A stretch of DNA of 54,638 nt from assembly GCA_014238945.1 (NCBI GenBank), contig JABAAB010000060.1, positions 1-54,638 of the forward strand, written 5' to 3'. Positions 26,182-35,935 of the stretch are shown here, in pieces. Under the pieces are notes generated by a model. It made no database searches and was not told the origin of the DNA. It saw only the letters and a list, made by a program, of their open reading frames with translations. A program made the position numbers and the translations under genes. Position 1 is the first letter of the stretch. Each line of letters starts with the position of its first letter. Source of the stretch: Lysobacterales bacterium. GTDB lineage: Bacteria; Pseudomonadota; Gammaproteobacteria; Xanthomonadales; SZUA-36.

Positions 26182-28137
26182 TCAATCTTCGATAACCCCA
26201 CCTTTGAGATAGATATCCAGGAATTTGACGTAGGCATCGGATGCCGTGACGCGATTTGATTTCTTGCGGAACCCATGGCCTTCATCCTCGAAAACCACGT
26301 ATTCAACCGGCACCTCGTTGGCCTGTACCCCGGCGACCAGTTCGTCACTTTCAACCTGCAAAACCCGTGGGTCATTGGCACCTTGCACCACCAGCATCGG
26401 TTTGATGATGTTATCCGCGTGGAACAATGGAGAGATACGCCGGTGACGTTCAGCATCTGTGGCCGGATCACCCATTTCGTCATACAGCGCCTCTTTGAAA
26501 GCCTCCCACCACGGCGGGATGCTTTCCAGTGTGCGAACCCAGTTGGTCACGCCAAATATATCGATCCCAACTTCGAACGCCTCCGGTTCAAATGCCAGCG
26601 CCGCAGCGACCATGTAACCCCCGTAGGAGCCACCGATGACACCGACCCGCTCCCCATCGACCCAGTCCAGTGATTCCAGATACGCGCGGCCCTGGACGAT
26701 GTCCTGCAGGTCTTCCTCGCCATGACGTCGGTCATCGAGATGGAAAAAGGTCTTGCCATAACCCGATGAGCCCCGGTTATTGGCGCCCAGGATGGCATAG
26801 CCATGATTGACCAGGTGCTGTACGAAGGCGCGGTAACCGGTCCGTGTCTGCCCACCGGGGCCACCGTGTACCAGTACCAGCGCCGGAACGGGATTGTCTG
26901 CACTCGCACCGTGTGGTTTGTACAAAACGGAGGGGATTTCCAGACCGTCAAAACTCTTGTAACGCACGATCGCACTGGTCACCAGGTGACTTTGATCGAT
27001 GGCCGGGTTCAAGGCCTCGGTCAGTTGGTGTGTATGGCCCTCGGCCAGGTCTATAACATGGATATTGGAAGGTGAATCGTCGGCGTTGATGATCAGGGCG
27101 ATATGTGACTCGTCCGCGGAAAACCGAACATTGCTCAAGTCACCGGGCGGAAGTTCCGGTAATTCAAGTTGTTCACCTGTTTCCGTGTCCAGCACCGTCA
27201 CCTCGGTTCTTGCATCCGCATTGATACCCGAGACCTGGTAGCGGCCACTGTGTGAATAGATCACGTAGCTGACATCCCAGTCAGCCTCGACAACTGCAGA
27301 TTTTTCACCGCTTTCGAGATCGTACTTCCAGGCCTGGAACCATTCACCATGTTCGTCGGTACCATAGACCAGGCTGTTGCTGTCCGGCGTAAATTCAAAA
27401 CTGAAATACTGGATGTTGTCCATGTGTCCGGTCAGCAACATGGGTTCATCATCGTCCGAGTCCAAATCAACCACGAATACATCTGAATCGGCGCTGGTTC
27501 GCGGCTTGTCCAGTGCAAGCCAGCGGCCGTCCCCCGAGATGTCTGAGATCTGGAACCCGGGGTTCTCATAGACCATTTCCCGACTGTAGTCGGATGCTGA
27601 ATACCGGTAGACGTCAAAGGCTTGCTGGTTGCGCTCGGTGGTGGTCAGGTAAAAACTTTCACCGTCCTGGGACCAGGCCAGGAATGATGCTTTCAGTTCT
27701 TCACCCGGGGTCAGGTCCCGGGTACTGCCATCTTCTTCGCGCAGGTAAACATGGTTCAGTTCGTTACCACCCCCATCGTAGGTGTAGAGCATGCGTTGGT
27801 CTGCCGGGAACCAACTGACTACAAACACCGCATTATCGGTCGAATCCGTCAGCTGTTCAGGTTCTCCGCCATCAATGGGTAAGGTGTAGGCATTGAAAAC
27901 ACCCGATTCATCAGAAGCAATCAACAGGGTCTTACCGTCCGGAGAGAACGCCAGGCCGCTTGAGCCGACCATCGAGTACGCGGTGGTTTCAAAAAAGGCC
28001 TCCGCACTGTATTTGGGTATTTCGACCGGTGCCTCAACGACGGCCTCTTCAACCACCGCTGCCGGTTCGCGTTCACCGCAACCTGCCAATAGAACAGCCA
28101 GGCAAACCACGTACAATCCACGCTTTAATAAAGTCAT
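26182..28137 (-). CDS. S9-family prolyl oligopeptidase lipoprotein
   Basis: This protein has 651 residues. The lipobox LLAGC gives a lipid-anchored Cys20; a Glu/Val-rich linker follows. A seven-blade propeller occupies about 50-390 (FSPDGKTLLIASDES, WSQDGESFYLTTTE, GDGRWLALDK). The alpha/beta-hydrolase domain has VLVHGGPGG, the nucleophile elbow GGSYGGY (Ser near 500), the Asp in QGANDPRV (near 585) and the His in EDEGHGF (near 620). All catalytic residues are present. Such enzymes cut short peptides after proline or remove acylated residues. It is transcribed divergently from the penicillin-acylase gene. Confidence 0.93.
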   Translation of the reverse strand: MTLLKRGLYVVCLAVLLAGCGEREPAAVVEEAVVEAPVEIPKYSAEAFFETTAYSMVGSSGLAFSPDGKTLLIASDESGVFNAYTLPIDGGEPEQLTDSTDNAVFVVSWFPADQRMLYTYDGGGNELNHVYLREEDGSTRDLTPGEELKASFLAWSQDGESFYLTTTERNQQAFDVYRYSASDYSREMVYENPGFQISDISGDGRWLALDKPRTSADSDVFVVDLDSDDDEPMLLTGHMDNIQYFSFEFTPDSNSLVYGTDEHGEWFQAWKYDLESGEKSAVVEADWDVSYVIYSHSGRYQVSGINADARTEVTVLDTETGEQLELPELPPGDLSNVRFSADESHIALIINADDSPSNIHVIDLAEGHTHQLTEALNPAIDQSHLVTSAIVRYKSFDGLEIPSVLYKPHGASADNPVPALVLVHGGPGGQTRTGYRAFVQHLVNHGYAILGANNRGSSGYGKTFFHLDDRRHGEEDLQDIVQGRAYLESLDWVDGERVGVIGGSYGGYMVAAALAFEPEAFEVGIDIFGVTNWVRTLESIPPWWEAFKEALYDEMGDPATDAERHRRISPLFHADNIIKPMLVVQGANDPRVLQVESDELVAGVQANEVPVEYVVFEDEGHGFRKKSNRVTASDAYVKFLDIYLKGGVIED

Positions 28138-28171
28138 TATTCAAAACCCTGATAGCAATTCGGAGCGGTGG

Positions 28172-28177
28172 ATTATA
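28172..28177 (-). promoter_or_regulatory. Consensus -10 box for the S9 peptidase gene
   Basis: The minus strand carries TATAAT, 35 bp before the peptidase ATG, a suitable distance for a sigma-70 promoter. No good -35 match is visible. Confidence 0.4.
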
Positions 28178-28209
28178 CGCGGATTTGAAGGGCTGCTCAG
28201 AGTAGCGCA

Positions 28210-28237
28210 TTTGCGACCGATCGTTTGCCGCTATACT
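28210..28237 (+). promoter_or_regulatory. Possible sigma-70 promoter for the acylase gene
   Basis: TTTGCG (28210-28215) and TATACT (28232-28237) are separated by 16 bases, about 48 bp before the acylase ATG. The -10 match is good and the -35 match weak. Confidence 0.35.
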
Positions 28238-28284
28238 CTTTTCCAGCCAGCTAAGTCAGTCATCCAATAGCAAGGAAGAACCCG

Positions 28285-30474
28285 ATGTACACAAACACAA
28301 AACCAATGATCACGGGTATGTTGATTTGCCTGTTGATTCTGGGTTCCTGCTCCCCCGCTGAACAATCTCAGGAAGCCAGCGAATTGGCAAGACTTGAGGC
28401 ACGCGCTCAGAACATCGAGATCATCCGTGATGATTTTGGGGTACCGCATATCTATGCCAAAACCGATGCGGATGCGGTATTCGGTCTGCTGTACGCACAG
28501 GCAGAGGACGACTTCAAACGCATCGAACGCAATTACGTCTGGGCCATTGGACGACTGGCGGAAGTCGAGGGTGAAGAGGCACTGTTCAGTGACCTGCGTG
28601 CACGTTTGTACATGACCACCGACGAGGCCATCGCGGCATTTGAGAGCGCCCCCGACTGGCTTCAGGATTTGTGCCGCAGCTTTGCCGATGGACTCAACTA
28701 CTACCTGGCAACCCATATCGAAGAAAGACCGGCCCTGCTGACCCGTTTTGAGCCCTGGATGCCGATGTTTTTCTTTGAAGGCTCCATCGGTGGCGATATC
28801 GAACAAATTCCACTGGACGGTATGGAAGCATTTTACGGTGAACAACGCGAGGCACCGCGCAGCGAGGAACTACATGACAAGGACCCGGGCGGATCCAACG
28901 GTTTTGCCATTTCAGGAGAACGCACACGTTCTGGTAACGCCATGCTGCTGATCAACCCGCATACCTCGTTCTATTTCCGCGGAGAAGCCCACGTGGTCAG
29001 CGAGGAAGGCCTCAATGCCTACGGTGCGGTCACCTGGGGCCAGTTCTTTGTGTACCAGGGTTTCAGTGATAAGAATGGCTGGATGCACACCTCGACCCGT
29101 GCTGATTTCAAGGACGAGTTTATCGAGGATGTGTTCGAGCAGGACGGCGACTTGTTCTATCAATACGGCGATGAAGCACGACCTGTGGATGTCTCCAGCG
29201 TGACTCTGAAATACCGTGACGGGGACACCGTGTCCGAACGGACATTTCCCATGTACCACACCCACCATGGGCCGGTTACCCACATGATCGACGGCCAATG
29301 GGTTGCCACCAAAATCAACTGGGACCCGGTGCAGGCACTCGAGCAGTCCTACACCCGAACCAAGACCAACGGTCACGACGAATTCCACCAGATGATGGGT
29401 ATCCGTACCAATTCATCCAACAATACCGTCTATGCCGATGCGGAAGGCAATATCGCCTATTACCACGGCAATTTCATGCCCCGCCGTGACCCGGCTTTTG
29501 ACTATTCCCAGCCGGTAGACGGCAGTAACCCGGCCACCGACTGGCAGGGGTTGCACGAAGTAGATGAGATCGTTACCCTGCTAAACCCGCCCAACGGCTG
29601 GTTGCAAAACTGCAATTCCACACCATTCACTGCCGCATTGGAATTCAGCCCCAGGCGGGAAGACTTCCCGGCCTACATGGCACCTGATGACGAGAACTTC
29701 CGTGGAATTCATGCGGTACGGGTACTCAAAGGTCAGGATGATTTCACACTCGAGAAGCTGATCGAACTGGCCTACGACCCGTACCTTCCCGCGTTCGAAG
29801 TGTTGATTCCGGGTCTCGTGGAGGCCTTTGACCGCTCGTCGGAAGACCATTCAACCCTGGAATCCGCCGTTGATGTCTTGAGAGACTGGGACTACCGGGT
29901 ATCTGCCGAATCCGTTGCCATGACCCTGGCCTTCCACTATGCCCGCCAATACGATGAGCACGGTGAATACCCCGAAGACCTGGGACTGATCGCCTTCATG
30001 GAATACCTGGGCAGGCAATCTCCGGACAAAGACCGTTTGCAGATATTTGCCGATACCCTTGCCGGTCTTGAAGCTGATTTTGGCAGTTGGCAAACCCCCT
30101 GGGGTGAAATCAACCGCTTCCAGCGTCTGGATGGTTCCATCGATCTGGCCTATGACGACACGTTGCCCAGCCTGCCCATCGGCATGGGTCCGGGTTGGGC
30201 AGGGGCATTGGCTTCATTCGGTGCGCGCCACCATCAAGGCACCAAGCGTATCTATGGCAGTAGTGGCAACAGTTTTGTTGCGGTGGTGGAGTTTGGCGAC
30301 AGGGTCAGAGCCATGACCCTGTTGGCGGGTGGCCAGAGTGGCGATCCGGGGTCACCACATTTCCTCGACCAGTCCGAACGCTACCAGAACCGCCAGTTCA
30401 AGGACGTGGCGTACTATCGTGAGGATGTGGAACAACGGGCTGTGAGACGTTACAGACCGGGGCAAACAGATTAG
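28285..30474 (+). CDS. Penicillin-acylase-family lipoprotein (Ntn hydrolase)
   Basis: This protein has 729 residues; SD-like AAGGAAG lies 8-9 bases before the ATG. A lipobox LILGSC anchors the protein at Cys22. The alpha chain (about 40-200) starts IEIIRDDFGVPHIYAKTDADAVFGLLYAQAEDD. Self-cleavage is expected just before Ser204 in DPGGSNGFAISG, making Ser204 the N-terminal nucleophile of the beta chain. Downstream MLLINPHTSF and NGWLQNCNSTP match the family. Homologues hydrolyse acyl-homoserine lactones, penicillins or similar cyclic amides; the substrate here is unknown. Confidence 0.92.
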   Translation: MYTNTKPMITGMLICLLILGSCSPAEQSQEASELARLEARAQNIEIIRDDFGVPHIYAKTDADAVFGLLYAQAEDDFKRIERNYVWAIGRLAEVEGEEALFSDLRARLYMTTDEAIAAFESAPDWLQDLCRSFADGLNYYLATHIEERPALLTRFEPWMPMFFFEGSIGGDIEQIPLDGMEAFYGEQREAPRSEELHDKDPGGSNGFAISGERTRSGNAMLLINPHTSFYFRGEAHVVSEEGLNAYGAVTWGQFFVYQGFSDKNGWMHTSTRADFKDEFIEDVFEQDGDLFYQYGDEARPVDVSSVTLKYRDGDTVSERTFPMYHTHHGPVTHMIDGQWVATKINWDPVQALEQSYTRTKTNGHDEFHQMMGIRTNSSNNTVYADAEGNIAYYHGNFMPRRDPAFDYSQPVDGSNPATDWQGLHEVDEIVTLLNPPNGWLQNCNSTPFTAALEFSPRREDFPAYMAPDDENFRGIHAVRVLKGQDDFTLEKLIELAYDPYLPAFEVLIPGLVEAFDRSSEDHSTLESAVDVLRDWDYRVSAESVAMTLAFHYARQYDEHGEYPEDLGLIAFMEYLGRQSPDKDRLQIFADTLAGLEADFGSWQTPWGEINRFQRLDGSIDLAYDDTLPSLPIGMGPGWAGALASFGARHHQGTKRIYGSSGNSFVAVVEFGDRVRAMTLLAGGQSGDPGSPHFLDQSERYQNRQFKDVAYYREDVEQRAVRRYRPGQTD

Positions 30475-30495
30475 GTAATGAAGACCCGGTGGACT

Positions 30496-32439
30496 TCATT
30501 TCATCATTCGATATGCCTGGTGTTTTATCATCAATGGTCCCCAGAGAGCGTGGGCCAGCGCCTTTCGCTCCAGTTCGCGATCACCACTGGTGTCCAGGGT
30601 CAGATGGCCATCTGATCCGAGTTTAAACAAGCGGGGTTCCAGGTTGGCCTGGAGTACAACAACGCGGTCGTCTTCCAAATATGCCTGTAACGCGTTGAAC
30701 TGCATCATGGCACGACCACTGCCATCGGCATACTCAGGCCGGGTCAGATCACGTCCTATTGCCGGGTGGCTTGCACTGACACCGATCAGTGACAAAAGCG
30801 TTGGCAGCATGTCAATCTGGCTGCTGATGCCTGGAATCCGCTGTGGCTCAATACCCGCACCAACAATCACTGCCGGGATACGAAATCGCTCAATCGGTAC
30901 CAGGTTGGCCCCACGAACACGGACACCGTGATCTGCGATGATGAGGAACACGGTATCCTCCCAGTAACGGGATTCCGCTGCCATTTCGAAGTACCGGCCC
31001 AGGGCATAATCGGCATACCTGACGGCGGTTTTCCGGGGCCCGTCAGTACCGGGCACGGCTTCCACACGGTTTTCCGGGATATCAAATGGTTTGTGATTGC
31101 TTGATGTGAAAACCAGGCTGAAAAACGGCTGGCTGCCCGATCGGTCAAATTCCTCATGGGCACGTTGAAAAAGATCTTCATCCGACACGCCCCAGGAGCC
31201 GAGATATGAGGGATTCTCGTAGTCTTTTTCATCGATCACCCGCTGAAAACCATTGTTCAGGAAGAACCGTTTCATATTATCAAAATGCGACTCGCCACCA
31301 TAGATGAAACTGGTCTCATAACCCTGGCGGGCAAGCAGACCAGCCAGAGTAAAAAAACCTGACTGGGTCTCAGCGAGTTTGACCACGCTTCTCCTGTTGG
31401 TTGGTGTAAAACCGGTAATCACGGCCTCGATTCCCCGCGCGGAGCGGGTTCCGGTGGCATAAAGCCGTTGCAGCAAAATACCCTGGCTGGCCAGTTTGTC
31501 CAGTTCAGGCATCAGGTCTTCACCTCCGAGACTGTGCACAAACTCGGCACCCAGGCTTTCCTGCAGGATAATGACCAGGTTGTGTGGTTTTTCCCGGACC
31601 CGGGTCGCCTGCTGATGATGCATGGTAGACAAAGACACCACTGACTGCTCATCACCAGTGATCCCGGCTTCTTCCATTATTGTGACCATTACCTCCTCAT
31701 CCCCCATCCTGCCATAACGATGTGGTTCGTCCCTGGCATCCCTGCGATGCTCATAAATGGCATAGAGCAGCGAATAGGGAGAGTTCAGAGGTAACTGGTT
31801 GACCATCGCATCCTGGGAGAACGCAGCAATACTCGGATTGACCGGGCGGTGATCGAGTGTTGACCGGATCATCAGGAGCAATACAAGCGCGACAAATGGT
31901 AGCAGCCCAAACCAACCGCGAACCGGTACCCTGACATCTGAGTCGGGATCACTACTGATATACCGAAACATCAGCCAGCCGGAAAAAGCCGCGCCAAGGG
32001 TAATTGCCAATGTCTCGGCAAAATAAAAGCCGGTCAGTATGGAGAAAACCTCACCCGGATAACGCAGGTATTCAACAAAAAGATAATTCGGACGGCTGTC
32101 GTATTCCCCGATAAATGAGGCAGTTGACGCCTCAACCCAAAATGCCAGGAACGTCACCATTGCCAGGTAGACCTTGATCAGCGCGGAGCCTGTACGATGC
32201 AACGCATCGCCGGTGTGAAACCACGGTTTAAGCAGGTAAACCGGTCCAAACAGCATGGCAATCAATATGGCATCGAACCGAATACCCTGGAGCAGGATGA
32301 ACCCTGCCCCACCGGTTTCCTCAACCCGTCCCCAGTTGACTGCCAGCAGGAATAACCTGGAAATTGACAACATACCAAAAAAAACCAGGGCGGCCATCGT
32401 GATTCGTTTGTATAGGCCGATTATGGATGTCAGCGGCAT
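30496..32439 (-). CDS. LTA-synthase-family phosphoglycerol transferase (sulfatase fold)
   Basis: This protein has 647 residues, with AAGGGA 6 bases before the ATG. Five N-terminal membrane helices are followed by a periplasmic sulfatase-like domain. The metal and nucleophile residues can be seen: Glu in LVIILQESLGAEF, Thr in YATGTRSARG (near 330) and the DHG motif in LIIADHGVRV, with SSNHKPF between. In Gram-negatives such enzymes add phosphoglycerol or phosphoethanolamine to periplasmic glucans or lipids. It is convergent with the acylase gene, 22 bp apart, and its stop lies in a weak dyad (ATGAAG/CTTCAT). Confidence 0.9.
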   Translation of the reverse strand: MPLTSIIGLYKRITMAALVFFGMLSISRLFLLAVNWGRVEETGGAGFILLQGIRFDAILIAMLFGPVYLLKPWFHTGDALHRTGSALIKVYLAMVTFLAFWVEASTASFIGEYDSRPNYLFVEYLRYPGEVFSILTGFYFAETLAITLGAAFSGWLMFRYISSDPDSDVRVPVRGWFGLLPFVALVLLLMIRSTLDHRPVNPSIAAFSQDAMVNQLPLNSPYSLLYAIYEHRRDARDEPHRYGRMGDEEVMVTIMEEAGITGDEQSVVSLSTMHHQQATRVREKPHNLVIILQESLGAEFVHSLGGEDLMPELDKLASQGILLQRLYATGTRSARGIEAVITGFTPTNRRSVVKLAETQSGFFTLAGLLARQGYETSFIYGGESHFDNMKRFFLNNGFQRVIDEKDYENPSYLGSWGVSDEDLFQRAHEEFDRSGSQPFFSLVFTSSNHKPFDIPENRVEAVPGTDGPRKTAVRYADYALGRYFEMAAESRYWEDTVFLIIADHGVRVRGANLVPIERFRIPAVIVGAGIEPQRIPGISSQIDMLPTLLSLIGVSASHPAIGRDLTRPEYADGSGRAMMQFNALQAYLEDDRVVVLQANLEPRLFKLGSDGHLTLDTSGDRELERKALAHALWGPLMIKHQAYRMMK

Positions 32440-32652
32440 CTCGAGTCCCTTCTGTTTAATTTCTTACAATTGCGGCAACAAGCCAATTCCGGGAACAAAA
32501 GTATAGTTGACGGGACTGGTCGTGACGACAATCAAATGACATTCCGGATTTGTAAAATCCCGGATACGCGGACCGAAACCAGGGACAGGCAGGGAGAAAC
32601 TGTGTCTGTAAACGGGTTACCATATTGTCTGCCATCGACCATGGGGGAGACC

Positions 32653-33621
32653 GTGCGTAATTACCCGTTTCATTCAATTCTGATTTGCCTTTGTGGGGTC
32701 CTGTTGCTATCGGTACCGGGACGGGCAGAGACAGTGATCACCAGCAACCCAAACGGTGATCCCGCCCACGGACAAGCGTCCATGTCACTGGATGAAATCG
32801 CCAGGGAACTCAGCAACCCGGTGGGTATCATGCGCAGCATTGGTAATGAATTTGAATACCGGAGCTTTCAGGGAGACCTGCCGCTGTCCAGTGAGCAATC
32901 TTCATGGGTTTACCGGTTTGAGCCCTCGATACCCTTTGAACTGAACAACGGAAAACGATTCATCGTACGCGCCTCGATACCGATCAGTGATGGAGAGCCA
33001 GAATGGGATATCGATTTTGGCCACCCCTTGTGGGATCCCGAACGCAGATATACCGAGTTCCTGCTGCGCCAGAGTCCGGAGGTAACGGACGATTCAGGTG
33101 ACTTCCTGATCGGTCACGGACACTTGAGTGATATTTCCTATGATCTTGCCTACGGCGGTGTCAGTGAAAATGGGTGGATCAGCATGTATGGCATGGCTGG
33201 CGTGTTCGGAAGTTCCACGAATAAAAGCGGCGCCAGGCACCAGACCCTGCTGGGTCCTGAATTCGCCATTGGCAAAATTCAACCATGGGGCGTTATTGGC
33301 GCCTGGTTCAAGCACCTGGTAGATGTTGGAGGTGAGGACACATTCAGTACCAGTGAAACCAGTATCGATGTGTTTTTCGCCCACGGGCTTGGCAATGGAT
33401 GGCAGGTGATCTCAAACCCCGCCATTATCTATGACTGGGAAGCCGATAGTGGAAACGGCTTGTTGCTACCGCTGGGGGGTGGGGTGGCCAAGACCACGCG
33501 TATTGGCAAAATACCTTTAAAAATGGAGTTGGAAATATATCATTACATCGTCAGCCCGGATCGCTTCGGACCGCAGTGGCTGATGAGCTTCAATATTACG
33601 CCCGTGCTTGGCTGGAAATGA
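32653..33621 (+). CDS. Outer-membrane beta-barrel protein (transporter-like)
   Basis: The GTG at 32653 has GGGGAGA close upstream and gives a normal signal peptide (VRNYPFHSILICLCGVLLLS, cut before ETV); an ATG at 32641 is possible. The mature part of about 298 residues has LDEIARELSNPVGIMRSIGNEFEY, FEPSIPFELNNGKRFIVRASIPI and alternating strands ending in a terminal aromatic/hydrophobic strand (LMSFNITPVLGWK). This resembles outer-membrane barrel proteins annotated as 'transporter' or 'neuromedin U' in proteobacteria. The substrate is unknown. It is divergent from the LTA-synthase-like gene. Confidence 0.7.
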   Translation: MRNYPFHSILICLCGVLLLSVPGRAETVITSNPNGDPAHGQASMSLDEIARELSNPVGIMRSIGNEFEYRSFQGDLPLSSEQSSWVYRFEPSIPFELNNGKRFIVRASIPISDGEPEWDIDFGHPLWDPERRYTEFLLRQSPEVTDDSGDFLIGHGHLSDISYDLAYGGVSENGWISMYGMAGVFGSSTNKSGARHQTLLGPEFAIGKIQPWGVIGAWFKHLVDVGGEDTFSTSETSIDVFFAHGLGNGWQVISNPAIIYDWEADSGNGLLLPLGGGVAKTTRIGKIPLKMELEIYHYIVSPDRFGPQWLMSFNITPVLGWK

Positions 33622-33645
33622 TACCGACCCGGTAAACCGCCCATG

Positions 33646-34185
33646 TCAGTCTTTGTTTTGGCCCCCGGCTGAATCCGGTTTCCAGTCCGTGTATTTCTCA
33701 TAGGCGCCTACTTCATCCCGGTACTCGGGATACTCATCCAGTCTTTCCGCCAGCCACTGGAACCATTCGTGGATGGAAGGGCGACAAAGTTTTGTGCGCA
33801 ACCATTCAGTATGTCCTTCGAGCACCCTCCAATGGGCCTGGATGGTCCCACCCATCAGGTGCTGAACAAGACGGAAAGGAACCGTTCTTTGATAGACCAT
33901 CAAACCCACGGCCTCCAGCGTGGTGCTGACCAGCATGGCTGCGTCCTGTAATTCCTGCGGCATGGCATCCTCCCCGCAGCGCTGGCACTCCTGCCCGTAT
34001 TCCATGACCAGGCGCAAAGCCCGGGTGAATTCATGGCTCTGGAAGGCCCGCATGATCTCCATGGAAGCTGCTTCCTGTCTTTGCTGGCGATAGTGACGAA
34101 TTTCTATCAAACCAAAGACGACACCGCTGATGACCAGCAAGGCACCGAAAATTTCAGCAATGTTGGCCAGGGTTTGCAGAGTCAC
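33646..34185 (-). CDS. Single-pass membrane protein, DUF4760-like
   Basis: This protein has 179 residues. One N-terminal helix (IAEIFGALLVISGVVFGLIEI) is followed by a basic stretch (RHYRQQRQEA) and a helical cytosolic domain with a CQRCGE Cys pair and LVSTTLEAVGLMVYQRTVPF. The pattern matches bacterial proteins of the DUF4760/6082 kind, whose role is unknown. It is convergent with the barrel gene (24 bp apart). Confidence 0.6.
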   Translation of the reverse strand: MTLQTLANIAEIFGALLVISGVVFGLIEIRHYRQQRQEAASMEIMRAFQSHEFTRALRLVMEYGQECQRCGEDAMPQELQDAAMLVSTTLEAVGLMVYQRTVPFRLVQHLMGGTIQAHWRVLEGHTEWLRTKLCRPSIHEWFQWLAERLDEYPEYRDEVGAYEKYTDWKPDSAGGQNKD

Positions 34186-34337
34186 TTGTTTGTTCCGTTA
34201 TCGAGAAACACCCGTTACTTCAATGATAGTCACATAGGCTACCAAAATGCAGCTTTCATATTTCAACCGGTAAATGACCACGGAGCACCAATCATCCGCC
34301 TATAATGACCAGGCTGCCGGTTAATGAGGGAAAAACC

Positions 34338-34976
34338 ATGGATGAGTTAATGGCTGTTTGCGCAGGGGTAGGGCTAGCTGCCGCCTGCGGTTTCAGGGTT
34401 TTCGTACCTCTCTTCGTCGCCAGTCTGGCTGCAAATACGGGGGTAGATTTGCCGATGATTCCAGACCAGTCATTTCAGGATATGCTGGGGTCAAGCCATG
34501 CCTGGATGGGCAATGACCTGATTACCTTCTCACTCGGTACTGCCACCGTCTTCGAGGTGGGTGCCTATTACGTTCCCTGGCTGGACAACATACTGGATTC
34601 GATTGCCACACCGGCCGCCGTCGTTGCAGGAACTTTTGTATCCGGCGCCATGATGCCGGAACTCTTTGGAGACGGTTCGTTCAAATGGGTCGCAGCGATG
34701 ATCGCTGGAGGTGGTACCGCAGGTATCGTGCAGGGGGCCTCGGTTATCACCCGGGGCGCATCGACCGCCACCACCGGCGGTCTGGGCAACCCGGCTGTTT
34801 CTACCGCCGAACTCGGCGGATCGATATTGACTGCGGGTCTGGCGATACTGGTGCCAGTCATCGCAGCGTTGCTGGTGCTGGTACTGTTTTTTTTCGCCCT
34901 CCGTGCGATTATCCGCTTCTTCAGGAGAAAATCCGCAAACAACGCTGATCCGGACCCCGGCAGACTGCTGGAATAA
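34338..34976 (+). CDS. DUF4126 membrane protein
   Basis: This protein has 212 residues from the ATG at 34338, with GAGGGAAAA upstream. It shows the family pattern GLAAACGFRVFVPLFVASLAA, then VFEVGAYYVPWLDNILDSIATPAAVVAGT, which is the DUF4126 hallmark, GGGTAGIVQGAS and a terminal helix (ILVPVIAALLVLVLFFFALRAIIRFF). Function unknown. It is followed 9 bp later by a methyltransferase, probably in one transcript. Confidence 0.85.
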   Translation: MDELMAVCAGVGLAAACGFRVFVPLFVASLAANTGVDLPMIPDQSFQDMLGSSHAWMGNDLITFSLGTATVFEVGAYYVPWLDNILDSIATPAAVVAGTFVSGAMMPELFGDGSFKWVAAMIAGGGTAGIVQGASVITRGASTATTGGLGNPAVSTAELGGSILTAGLAILVPVIAALLVLVLFFFALRAIIRFFRRKSANNADPDPGRLLE

Positions 34977-34985
34977 AACCAGAGC

Positions 34986-35801
34986 ATGACCACAACGGAA
35001 ATCAACGCTGCCTGTTGCTGTGACTTCGCCCAGCAATACCAGAAAAACACCCACCCGGCATTCCGGGCATTGGAACGATCGGTGCTGGGTTGCGATTATG
35101 GTGGAACCAGCTGGACAACCCGAGAGCAGGCAGAACGCATCCCGGATCTTCTCGGGCTCCACGACGGAATGCATATGCTGGAACTGGGCTCGGGTGCTGG
35201 CTGGCCATCCGTTTTCCTGGCCGGATTGAGCCAATGCAGGTTGACGTTGCTTGATCTGCCGGTCAATGCCCTGGGTCTCGCTTGTGACCGCGCGCGGGCC
35301 GAAGGACTGCTCTATCTTCCGGGGGCGGTGTCTGCCAGTGCCGCCCAACTGCCATTTGCATCGTCGAGTTTTGATGCGCTCGGCCACTCTGACGTGCTCT
35401 GCTGTCTGCCTGAGAAGAGTGAAATGCTGCATGAGTGCCGACGTGTGGCCCGGCCCGGTGCACGTATGTTGTTCTACGTCATCGCCCCGGCAACAAATCT
35501 CGGGAAAACTGATATGGCCGAGGCGATTGAGGCGGGGCCGCCATTTGTTGATATGGCGGATGACTATGCTTCGATGTTGCGTGCTTGCGGCTGGCATCTG
35601 CTGCAATGTGAATCGATTGATAAACAGTACCTGCAGTCGCTGCGGCGAATGACCTGGGGGCTCGAAGCAGACGCAGCAACCTTTGACGGGCTCATGGAGC
35701 CGGGAGAATTTCCTGATATGCTGAAACGTCGCCATCGCCAGGTCAAAGCGGTCGAACGCGGACTTTTGGTACGCGAGATGTATCTGGCTGTAGCCGTATG
35801 A
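34986..35801 (+). CDS. Class I SAM-dependent methyltransferase
   Basis: This protein has 271 residues. The SAM site MLELGSGAGWPSVFLAGL (near 60), acidic strand end LTLLDLPV, motif SSFDALGHSDVLCCL (post-II/IV) and CRRVARPGARMLFY give a UbiE-like Rossmann enzyme. A Cys-rich start (NAACCCDFAQQY) is unusual and could bind metal or be simply chance. The substrate is unknown. It follows DUF4126 in the same direction. Confidence 0.8.
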   Translation: MTTTEINAACCCDFAQQYQKNTHPAFRALERSVLGCDYGGTSWTTREQAERIPDLLGLHDGMHMLELGSGAGWPSVFLAGLSQCRLTLLDLPVNALGLACDRARAEGLLYLPGAVSASAAQLPFASSSFDALGHSDVLCCLPEKSEMLHECRRVARPGARMLFYVIAPATNLGKTDMAEAIEAGPPFVDMADDYASMLRACGWHLLQCESIDKQYLQSLRRMTWGLEADAATFDGLMEPGEFPDMLKRRHRQVKAVERGLLVREMYLAVAV

Positions 35802-35935
35802 ACCTTTCTTTTTCCAGATGATAAACTTACTCAAATTGACCTTTGGGGATAGCAAATGAGTCTCACAAACACAGTGGCGCGACGGCCTAACCCTTTACCG
35901 GGTGCTCCCCCACATGAAATCAAGGCCCCTTCAAT

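Noticed and set aside
34530-35855. A 441-codon minus-strand frame
   Set aside because: It lies antisense to DUF4126 and the methyltransferase, both with clear motifs; the translation is low-complexity and shows no family pattern.
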